The notes beneath the pieces are model-generated. The model saw nothing but the letters and a program-made list of their open reading frames with translations, was not told where the DNA came from and did not search any database. Of a stretch of 23,998 nucleotides of DNA, positions 7,391 through 16,300 are shown in pieces. The DNA lies in the IMG/VR virus record IMGVR_UViG_3300017598_001353, positions 1 through 23,998 of that record; one strand, given 5' to 3'. A program made the position numbers and the translations under genes. Position 1 is the first letter of the stretch; every line of letters starts with the position of its first letter. The stretch is from a virus.

Positions 7391-8599
7391 ATGGCGAATA
7401 ACATTGATCCTTATAATCCTATTTTTTATGCCCAGGAAGCGCTCATTGTTTTGGAGAATGCTCTTGGCATGGCAGCTCGAGTTCATCGCGGCTATGATGC
7501 TGAGCGTAAATCCGCTAACAAAGGTGATACGATTCAGATCAGCAAGCCCGGTACATTTTCAACTTACGTCGGTGGTAATGGCACAACCGTCCAAGATCTC
7601 GAACCTACCAGCATTGACATAACGCTGGATAATTGGCGAGAGGTCAAGTTTGGCTTGACGGACAAAGAACTTGCCTATACGACCGAAAAAATCATCTCCG
7701 ATCATCTCTCCCCTGCAACATATGCTCTGGCCAATTACATTGAAACCCAGATCACAGATCTCTACAAACATGTTCCGTGGTCTTATGATATCGATAGTAC
7801 CCCCGGTGCAAACGATATCGTCGGCACAAGGAAAATTCTGCGTGACAATGCCGGCACAATTGTCGATTCTGACATGATTCATTTTGGAATCGATTCAAGC
7901 CTTGAAGCATCTTTCCTGCAGGCTGAGATTTTCCATGCTGCAAGAATTGCTGGAGATGACAGCAAGGAAGCCTTGATGCGAGGTTCCCTCGGTACGCGCT
8001 TTGGTGCCGAGCACTTTGTACAGCAAACCCTCGCGACACACACATCCGGTACAGTTATCTCTGCAGCTAGCGATCTCTTGGCAACAGTTAATGGAGATCA
8101 TACAAAAGATGCCACCACACTTGCCATTACTGCGTTGACTTCCAACAGTTCTTCCGGTAATGTCGAGACATTCAAAGCCGGTGACAGCTTTGTTATTGCT
8201 GGTAATACACAGCGATATTCCATTACTGCCGATGTATCGTTAGGTGTCGGAACCGGTGCCTGTTCCCTGGCAATCTGGCCACAGCTCGCAGCTGATGTAA
8301 CAAGCGGCGCCGTGGTAACATTCGAAACTGCTGATTCAGATACCTTCGCTGACTCCTACTATGCAAACCTGATGTTTCACCGCAACGCATTCGCAATTGC
8401 CCTGGCTCCTCTCCCCAACCTCGGTAATAACGCAGGTGCACGCATGGCAGTTGCGACAGACCCAAGAACCGGCCTGTCCATCCGCTCCAGACTTGCATAC
8501 AATGATTCAACAGCAAAGATCCTGATTACACTTGACGTTCTGTTTGGCGTAAAGTGCCTGGATCCGAACCTGGCAGTTGTAGCACGAAGAAACGTTTAA
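7391..8599 (+). CDS. Major capsid protein, P22 coat-like
   Basis: A 402-residue protein that follows the scaffold gene behind a strong AAAGGAG site, 24 bases after its stop. The opening (NIDPYNPIFYAQEALIVLENALGM), the phrase KPGTFSTYVGG with VTLDNWREVKFGLTDKEL-like sequence, and the late FHRNAFAIALAPLPNLG followed by TDPRTGLSIRSR match the P22 gp5/HK97-fold coat family as I know it. A beta-rich insertion at about residues 220-320, including KAGDSFVIAGNTQRY, corresponds in place and character to the P22 I-domain that stabilises the coat monomer. Length is slightly under the P22 coat (430). A strong terminator follows, consistent with the high expression expected of the coat gene. Confidence 0.9.
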   Translation: MANNIDPYNPIFYAQEALIVLENALGMAARVHRGYDAERKSANKGDTIQISKPGTFSTYVGGNGTTVQDLEPTSIDITLDNWREVKFGLTDKELAYTTEKIISDHLSPATYALANYIETQITDLYKHVPWSYDIDSTPGANDIVGTRKILRDNAGTIVDSDMIHFGIDSSLEASFLQAEIFHAARIAGDDSKEALMRGSLGTRFGAEHFVQQTLATHTSGTVISAASDLLATVNGDHTKDATTLAITALTSNSSSGNVETFKAGDSFVIAGNTQRYSITADVSLGVGTGACSLAIWPQLAADVTSGAVVTFETADSDTFADSYYANLMFHRNAFAIALAPLPNLGNNAGARMAVATDPRTGLSIRSRLAYNDSTAKILITLDVLFGVKCLDPNLAVVARRNV

Positions 8600-8625
8600 T
8601 CTTTAAAAATATCTTCAACCTGGAT

Positions 8626-8660
8626 AGGGCGGGTAGATTTTAATCTGCTCGCCCTTTTTT
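8626..8660 (+). terminator. Rho-independent terminator after the capsid gene
   Basis: A near-perfect inverted repeat (AGGGCGGGTAGAT with ATCTGCTCGCCCT, a few G-T pairs) encloses a small T-rich loop and is followed by a run of six T (8655-8660). It lies 27 bases after the capsid stop and just before the next start codon. It would limit read-through of head transcripts into the host-interaction genes. Confidence 0.88.
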
Positions 8661-8679
8661 AATGAACAGGAGTATAAAA

Positions 8680-8964
8680 ATGAAATTAGAAACGATTAAA
8701 GTTGTACATCTGGAAGATGGTACAAAACCCATGATCATTAATGAAAGTGACTATGATCCGGACGTCCATGTGCTTTGGGAAAAACATTTGAAAGAAGCAT
8801 TGAAACAGCGCGAGCTTGATATAAAGAAAAGAAAGGCCAAAGAAGAAAAAAAGAGGAAGCTCGTAGCTGAAAGAAAGGCTGCCGAAGCCAAGAAAAAAGC
8901 TGAAGAAGCCAAGAAAAAAGAAGCTGAAGCCAAGAAAAAAGAAACCGAAATCAAGAAAAAATAA
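8680..8964 (+). CDS. Small Lys-rich protein after the capsid gene
   Basis: A 94-residue protein starting at ATG 8680, preferred over the in-frame ATG at 8662 because AGGAG lies at 8668-8672 with 7 bases spacing. Residues 1-34 form a small globular-looking head (VVHLEDGTKPMIINESDYDP), a pattern I have seen in short proteins next to phage capsid genes. Residues about 43-94 are an uninterrupted charged helix with Glu-Ala-Lys-Lys-Lys units repeated (KKKAEEAKKKEAEAKKKE). The tail is single-helix-like and strongly basic, so it might bind DNA or the acidic capsid interior. The function is not known. It lies just beyond the capsid terminator, so expression may depend on read-through or on an unseen promoter. 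Confidence 0.6.
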   Translation: MKLETIKVVHLEDGTKPMIINESDYDPDVHVLWEKHLKEALKQRELDIKKRKAKEEKKRKLVAERKAAEAKKKAEEAKKKEAEAKKKETEIKKK

Positions 8965-9014
8965 TTTCTCACCAAGCGTGTTATCTCTGTACACAAATAA
9001 AGGGGCTAAAAAAA

Positions 9015-9320
9015 ATGAAAACACTTATTATCGTTATGGCATTTGCTCTAATCGTCATTCCACAGGCGATGGCAACAGATCTGGTAACCGACCCAATGGC
9101 AGGAGTAAGTCTTTATGATGTAGATCATAATGGAACTATCATTGAAGACATAGCTGCCGAATCTGATGGAAGTTTAAAATTCAATGTTGATTCATTGCCT
9201 GCTGGGAATCATACATTCAGAGTAAAGCCTATAGGGCAAGGAGGTTGGCCCGCTGATTGGTCTGCCCCTTTCGATGCAACGAAACCTCAGACAGCGAGTG
9301 GCATCAGAATTGTACCCTAG
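9015..9320 (+). CDS. Exported Fn3-like small phage protein
   Basis: A 101-residue protein with a clear Sec signal peptide: MKTLIIVMAFALIVIPQAMA, cleavage likely after residue 20 (A-M-A|T-D). The mature part reads as one small immunoglobulin/fibronectin-like beta domain (AGVSLYDVDHNG, then SLKFNVDSLPAGNHTFRVKPIG, ending SGIRIVP). AAAGGGG at about 9000 precedes the ATG. Signal peptides are unusual on virion proteins, so this is more likely exported by the infected cell or lysogen to the envelope or surface. It is the first of four consecutive Fn3-like ORFs. The function is unknown; superinfection interference or cell-surface binding are possible but unsupported roles. Confidence 0.65.
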   Translation: MKTLIIVMAFALIVIPQAMATDLVTDPMAGVSLYDVDHNGTIIEDIAAESDGSLKFNVDSLPAGNHTFRVKPIGQGGWPADWSAPFDATKPQTASGIRIVP

Positions 9321-9339
9321 ATGATGACAACGGTGGAAA

Positions 9340-9717
9340 ATGTTTCGTAAACTCTGTATAATTTGGCTGGGAGCTTTCTTGCTGGGGCTCCCGGCTACAA
9401 GTCAGGCGTGGACTGTCACACTCGGATGGACACACCCTGCACCGCATACAGTACTTGGATTTAATATCTGGTGGAAAAGCACAAGCCAAAGCTGGGACGA
9501 TTCTCGAAAACTAACTGTACCATGCTTGGTCAATGGGCCCAATGAAGAACAAGAACAAGAAGTCGAATTGACTACAGGTATATATTGGTGTGTTGCTGTA
9601 ACTGCCTTCGATAATTTTGGACGGGAATCTTCTCTTGATTCAGGGCCATTTCCAATCGATACACCAGGACATATAGAATGCTTGTGGATCAATCCTGACA
9701 ATATAAGAATAGAGTGA
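9340..9717 (+). CDS. Exported fibronectin type III-like protein
   Basis: A 125-residue protein with a signal peptide (MFRKLCIIWLGAFLLGLPAT, likely cut after Ser-Gln-Ala at residue 23). The mature part begins directly with a beta strand (WTVTLGWTHP) and shows Fn3 hallmarks: a strand-B Trp, V-L-G-F-N-I-W-W in place of the usual G-Y-x-I-Y, and Y-W-C-V-A-V-T-A-F-D-N-F-G-R-E-S-S before the last strand. Two to three Cys residues could form a disulfide after export. Its stop overlaps the GTG start of the next ORF (GTGA). The fold is inferred from pattern; the partner is unknown. Confidence 0.65.
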   Translation: MFRKLCIIWLGAFLLGLPATSQAWTVTLGWTHPAPHTVLGFNIWWKSTSQSWDDSRKLTVPCLVNGPNEEQEQEVELTTGIYWCVAVTAFDNFGRESSLDSGPFPIDTPGHIECLWINPDNIRIE

Positions 9718-10055
9718 AAACATTCTTTCAAATACTTGTCATTGTATATTTCGCCTGGCAGCCAAATACCGAGCCAGACATGTCTCATTACAGGCTTTAT
9801 CAACGGATAGGTTCTAGTATAATCCGTTTGAAAGACAATATCCCCCATCCAGCGGCAACAACAAACCACAATATTCCAACAACAGATCTGGCTATAGCAT
9901 CATACTATTTAACAGCAGTAGATACAGAAGGTTTCGAATCTGAACCAAGCCTCGAATATGATTGCAGCGAGCAATGGTGTATTGATAAATATTTATCAGG
10001 AAATGGAGATCCACCTGAAAACGCAACAGAGACCGCGATAAAAACATACGAGTAA
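9714..10055 (+). CDS. Fibronectin type III-like small protein
   Basis: A 113-residue protein that starts at GTG 9714, overlapping the previous stop as GTGA. After a short hydrophobic opening (KTFFQILVIVYF) it runs into an Fn3 pattern: A-W-Q-P-N-T-E-P-D-M-S-H-Y-R-L-Y, then ASYYLTAVDTEGFESEPS. The C-terminal section has a paired-Cys element (YDCSEQWCIDKYLSG) repeated almost unchanged in the next ORF. The hydrophobic start may be a fused remnant of a signal peptide merging with strand A, because the Fn3 domain begins before a normal cleavage site. It may have arisen by duplication of a Fn3 unit in this cluster. Confidence 0.55.
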   Translation: MKTFFQILVIVYFAWQPNTEPDMSHYRLYQRIGSSIIRLKDNIPHPAATTNHNIPTTDLAIASYYLTAVDTEGFESEPSLEYDCSEQWCIDKYLSGNGDPPENATETAIKTYE

Positions 10056-10068
10056 AGGAAAATCTGCT

Positions 10069-10305
10069 GTGAAGCTCCAAACTGCACAAGAAATAGAACC
10101 AGAAAAATTCTTTTTCTCCAGGGTAAATATAGACGGAAGAACTGTTTATCTTGCTGTTGGGGCATACTATTTAACAGCGGTGGATACACAAGGGCTTGAG
10201 TCAGATCCCAGTATTGAATATTATTGCAATGAGCAATGGTGCATCGACAGATATCTATCAGGAGTGGTTGATCCTGAGAGTAGTATTTTAAGGATAACGC
10301 AATGA
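10069..10305 (+). CDS. Truncated chimeric Fn3-like protein
   Basis: A 78-residue frame starting at GTG 10069 behind AAAGGA. Residues 1-19 (MKLQTAQEIEPEKFFFSRV) resemble the first 20 residues of the giant protein downstream (P-E-E-F-F-F-S-R-L). Residues about 30-66 (AYYLTAVDTQGLESDPS, then YYCNEQWCIDRYLSG) closely match the second half of the upstream 113-residue Fn3 protein. The first half of the Fn3 domain is missing, so the fold is probably incomplete. It looks like a recombination product between its two neighbours. It could be a decaying remnant; its stop overlaps the giant gene as ATGA, which keeps translational coupling. Confidence 0.45.
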   Translation: MKLQTAQEIEPEKFFFSRVNIDGRTVYLAVGAYYLTAVDTQGLESDPSIEYYCNEQWCIDRYLSGVVDPESSILRITQ

Positions 10306-13300
10306 GACTTGAACAAATAGATCCGATAAACACACCTGAAGAGTTCTTCTTTTCCCGGCTTGTGCCCGAAGAAATTGTACCCGAAGAAATTGCACTTGAT
10401 GACGATGGTGTTGAATATATTATACCTGAACATATTATACCAGAGCATGTTGCATATGATCTCACCCATGAAGAAGAAACTGTAGCGACAGGCAAGAAGA
10501 TCAACAAACGTGTCAAAAACGGTGTGCAATCGGTTCATGTTCACGATGACATTTCCGTTGATGTCTATTTGGACGATGCGCTTGTAGCAACGTGGTTTGT
10601 TCAGGGTCAATACGATCAAAGTGGTTGGCAGAACTTTAATCGTGCATGGCAATATGTCGATGTTGTTGACGGACATATACAGGGGTCAGGTACTCAGGGG
10701 GCTTTCAGTTGGGACATAGACATCCCTTGCTTTTATGGAGAAGACAACAAGTGGACAGTCAATGTGGTAGCTCCCGGCTTTACTGTTCGCATGATCTGGG
10801 AAATTACACTCACTGAACTGGGGCAGCAGCTTTTTGCCAATGGCGACCTAAAAATAAACACCGATGGATATACTGGCAATGTCTCGGACGATGAGGGAGC
10901 GGTTGTTAGGACGATTATCTTTGAGCCTGATGGTTTGGTTGATGGACTTGAGATTGATCCATATATTTCGGTCGATGAACAAGCCACTTATATAGATGTT
11001 CACTGTGATGGGTTCGTTGCGAGAACTTATTCCAACGGCAGTGAAGCGTTTCTTGGGCGAATTTATGACCCGACCATAACTGATATATGGTTTACGTTTG
11101 GATCAAAAGTGGTGGTGGGGGGTACGACTTATTGCATCAGCGAGGACACTGGGATTACGCTTGAGATTGTAGAGAATACGTCAACCAGAGTCAGACTAAG
11201 AGCTGTTGGAGACTTTGAGGACTCAGGGCAGTCAAGCCTTGCAGATGAATCGGGTTCGAGCCTTGAGTTGTATATTTATCCTGATCGTATAGCCATGACA
11301 GCGAAGTTCAATGCAACTGCTTCAATCACCCTGTCCGATAATGCTGCAAACGGTTTGTGTTTTATGGACACGGACACGATTACCAGTGGTGATTCTAAGT
11401 ATGAAAGCACAGGAAGTGAAGCGGATGCTGGCGGTGACGGTGTTCAGTCAAGTGCTGATTATATAGCTACCTTGTCTGATGAGTGTAACGTGCAGGGAAT
11501 TATGACCGAATCAACCCTTGGCGGCGGCGATAGCACTTATATTCAGTATATTGACGATCCCGGTGTGGCGCTTAGGTTCGGCTGGAACAATGGAACCGTA
11601 ACGGCACTGACAACCCTAACGGTCATGTGGATTATCGACTCAACCGACCGTGAAAAGAATAGTATATTCTCAGATACTTTTTCTACAGGGTCAGACCTTA
11701 ATTCTAACTGGACAGATTTTGGAAGTCATGATTTCAGTGTATCTGGTGGAGTAGCGAAACCACTTTCAACTTGGGATACTTGCAAGGCATATCATAACGT
11801 AAGTGGAACGGTGGAGACGGATTATCTCATAGGCCATTGGAAGTGTGATGATAATGCTGCGAGTAGTACAGTTGTCGATGAAGTCGCAAGTAGTGATGGT
11901 AACTGGGAAGTAACTTCAACATCTGCAAGTAGAGATACAGACAATGATTCGATAACGGATCCTATAGGGGGCAGATCGTTAGATTCAAAAGGACTGTATT
12001 CCATTGATATGGTAGTTGGCAGTGGAACAATACACGACAATGATTTCTTGAAGAAAGGATCAATTACACTTCAAATTAAACCTCAGTTTGCTTATGACGT
12101 TGGGGCAGATGAGAGTATCTGGAGACTAAGATATGATGACAATAATTTAATTGATTGTTGGTATGAGTCAAATTCGGATGATATTAGATTTCGAGTAATT
12201 TGGGGGGGAGCTGCCCAGGTAGTATGTGACACCGATGCTTTTACCTCTAATAATGAGTTACAGCAATGGACTACGATTCATTGTTGCTGGGACTCTGATA
12301 AAGATTTTATGGCTCTTGTCGTTAATGGCGAGACAATTGAAACTGGAAGTCCAACAGGTACACCTACAGCAAGCCATCCAGGAGAATTTGAAATTGCTCG
12401 TAGAGGGTCTGGCGATGGTGATATAATCATCGATGAAATCAAAACATTTGATGCCTGCATCCCTTCAATAGGAAGTGCGGATAACTGGGCACAAGCTGAT
12501 TTAGAAGTTGATCTATCTCAAGATGATTCATCAGGGGTTTTGTTTAGATATGATTATAGTGCTGATACCGGATATGCAGCATTATTTAATGCCAGTGGAA
12601 GATTATATCTTAGGTCTTGGAATGGATCATCTTATACGTGGGTAGCAACTGGAACAGTGGTAAGTAGGATTGCTGGCATGTATACAGTTTTTGCCCTAAT
12701 AACAGGAACAACCATTAAAGTATATGTTGATGGAACAATAGACATAGATGCAACTTCTTCAACATATAGTTCTGGAAATTACGCTGGTATGGTTGCACTT
12801 GCTGATGGTTCAAACTACACGAGTGTTGATAATTTTTCATGTGGGACTGCTTTTAAATATACCTCAGTTGAACGCCTTGAAATCGGGGATGAGTTTAAAG
12901 ATTTTAGCCTTGGTGAAAAATCAAAATGGGTAGGTTTCCCGAATGACGAAGGAACGCCAGATTCCCCAATTGGATCATGGGCGGTGTATGGTACAAATTC
13001 TGATAGAGTTTATTGTCGTGAATGGACCGCAACGGAAGACGGAACCATAACTCATCTCAATGCAATGGGGACCACGGAAGATTACTGGCAGGAAGCGTGG
13101 TTAGTTGTTTACAATGGGTCAACTTTAATTGGAACTGTAGATTTGGCTTCATGGAGCCCTACTAATGATTGGAATGGAGAAAAATCTGTAACCGTTTATG
13201 GAGGTGAGAGTTTAGATTTTTCAACAAATGATGTAATACGTTTTGGTATAGCATGGGATAATGATCTATCTGGCAGTACAGCTTTGAATAGAGACAATGG

Positions 13301-16300
13301 CGCAGGTGCTGATGGTGGCATTCCTTATGACAATACATCGGCAGTAGAAGGAAACCCACCAACAACGGCTTCTTTTAACGTATCAACTACATATGGATTT
13401 GGAATAATTTTAAGATATACAGCAGGAGATGCTCCAGATACAGGAACGTGGGTTTCTGATCTAATTATTCCAAAAGGCATTGACGATGGAGCAACAGACG
13501 GAGCCTTGCATATAGACGCCCCCCACTTCTTCCAACCATGCAACGGTGATTCAAGTGTTTTGTTTTATTTGGATTTTGAAGGAGACACAGAAGCTGAAAG
13601 ATGCACTGATAAAATTGGTTCTATCGCAGCCAATGAAATAAATGGAGCAACGACAACGACACATATAGCTGGGTCAAGAGGATATGATTCAGGTGGTGTA
13701 GGAGATGTCAATTACTCAAATGCAACCAACATAATTGACCCACTAAAAGGATCAATTATGTTTTGGTTTAATTTTCAAACTTTTGGCAATAATGATTACC
13801 TATTTGGAGCTGGCCCTAATACCAACAATAAAATCCAATTGTATATTACTCTCAGTACCAATTATTATTTAGGAGGACACCGAATAGCAGGTGGAACTGG
13901 TACTTCGTGCTTCGACACTGTTTATCCGCTGACTTTGAGTACGTGGTATCACGCAAGGCTCTCATGGGATGAGGATTGGTCGGCATTGTGGTTAAATGGT
14001 ATTCTTATAGAAGAACACACAGATGCCGGAATTTGGGCAGGGACAATCTCAACTGTATATATTGGAAAGGAATATGATGATACAAGTGATGCAGATGCTA
14101 TATTTGACCAAATATACATAACCAACAATCCCAACACACCACGAAACTGCCACGATGCAAAGTTCACGAATGATCGAGCAAGGCACAATCTGGCGGTGGT
14201 CAAGCATGACCCGATGTTCCTGAGTGGAACGGTGGGGAGTGAAACGTTTCTGGTTGGGCGAGGCGGGATTCGGACCGATCATCTAATAGGCCACTGGAAA
14301 TGTGATGATAATGCTGCGTCAAGTACAGTACTCGCTGAAGTTGGACCGAACGCTAATTATGAAGTTATTTCATCTCAAGCGAGTAGAGATACTGACAATG
14401 ATTCCACAACGGATGCAGTAAGTGGTCGAGCCTTAGATACAAAAGATGCGTACTTTATTGATATGGTCTGCGGTTCTGGAACAGTCCACGACAATGATTT
14501 TTACCAGAATGGTTCTGTCATGATAACATTTAAACCCAACTTTGTCTATAATGTTGGTTATTATCGATATATTTTTGAGCTTAATGTGGGGGTTGGAGAT
14601 GAGCGAATTTATTTTCTTTATGATAACTATAATGATTATTTTAGGTTGACTGTGGATTATGGAACCGCAGTTGAAATTATGTCTCCTGTATATACTGAAA
14701 ACAATACATTACAACAATATCACACAGCATTGCTTTCATGGAGCACAGACAACGACTTTATGCTATTCGCTCTTGATGGTAAGGTTATCGGTACTAATAC
14801 CGGTCTTGATACTCCATCTTCAAGCCATCCTGCTGCTTTTACTTTTGGATGTAACGATACATACAATACTCTTTATGCTGGAGACATAATCATCGATGAA
14901 ATCAAAACATTTGATGCCTGCATCCTTCCAGAGGTTGATTATCTTGCAGGTCATTGGAAGTGTGATGATAATGAAGCTGCTTCAAGTGCGATACTTGCTG
15001 CGGTTGGGCCAAACGCTAACTGGGAAGATGTTGCAACTTCTTCAGATAGAAATACAGACAATGATTCAATAACAGATGCAACAAGAGGTCGGGCATTAGA
15101 TACCAAAGGATTATATTATGTAGATATGGTAGTTGGTAGTGGAACTATACACGACAATGATTTTTTAAAGAAAGGATCTGTTCTTTTCACGTTTAATCCA
15201 CAGTTTATTTACAATGTCGGAGCAAATCAACATATATATTATTTGCGGTATAATGACAGCGATGCCATTGAGTTCTGGTATAACCACAATTCTGATTATT
15301 TTAATTTCAGAATCAATTATGGAGGTTCTGCTTATGATATAGTTACAAGTGCATATACAGAAAGCAATTCTTTGCAGCAGTGGCATACCGTATTACTCTC
15401 ATGGGATTCAGATAATGATTTTGGACTATTTGTTTTTGATGGGCAAGTCATAGGAACAGCTACGCCAACAGCTACACCAACAACCAGTCATCCGATACAG
15501 CATAGAATCAGCAGAAGCGGTGGCAGTAGTGGTTCTGACATAATCATCGATGAAATCAAAACCTTCTCATCTTGCATCCTCCCATACGGCAGCATCTTCA
15601 CAGGCAACGGCGCAGTCGATACGGATGTTGCCGAGAAAAGTGTTTTGTTTTATTTGGATTTTGAAGGGGCAGATGATGCCACAAGAAGAACGGATAAAAT
15701 AAATTCAGTTGTTGGTACTTATGGTTCAAGCGGTGGGATTATTCAGGTAGGAGCAGTATTGGCAGGAACTTATGGATATAACAATCAGGATATCAGCGCA
15801 AATTATTATTTAGAATATGCAGTAACTAATCAGGACATTGTAAATCTAAACATCGGCGCAATTAGCCTTTGGGTTTATTTAGATTATATAGCTACAAATG
15901 ATCGTATATTTGAAATAGGAACGAGTGGAGATGCTGATAACAGTATAGGCATACAAATGAACACTTCTGTGGGTCTGATTGCAACATACAGGGCTAATGG
16001 TGTAAATGAAAGTGTTCAAGTGGGGTCAAACCAAACGGCTGATCTCTGGTATCATTTACTAATGACATACGATTCACTTGGGACATATGATAATAAAATT
16101 CATTTTTATGTAAATGGTGAGGAAGTAGGAACGGCGCAAACGATAGCTAATGAGTGGAACGGTACGTTATCCCCTACTCTATATTTTGGATGTGATAGAT
16201 CTGAAGGCAATAATGCGGGCATTTATATAGACCAAGTCTACATAACCAACGATCCCAACACACCGCAAAACTGGACGGCATTCGGTGTTCCGTTGCATGT

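Noticed and set aside
9905-10676. Long - strand frames under the Fn3-like ORFs and the start of the giant gene
   Set aside because: They are low-complexity (Ser/Ile-rich) shadows of coupled + strand genes with ribosome-binding sites and recognisable domains.
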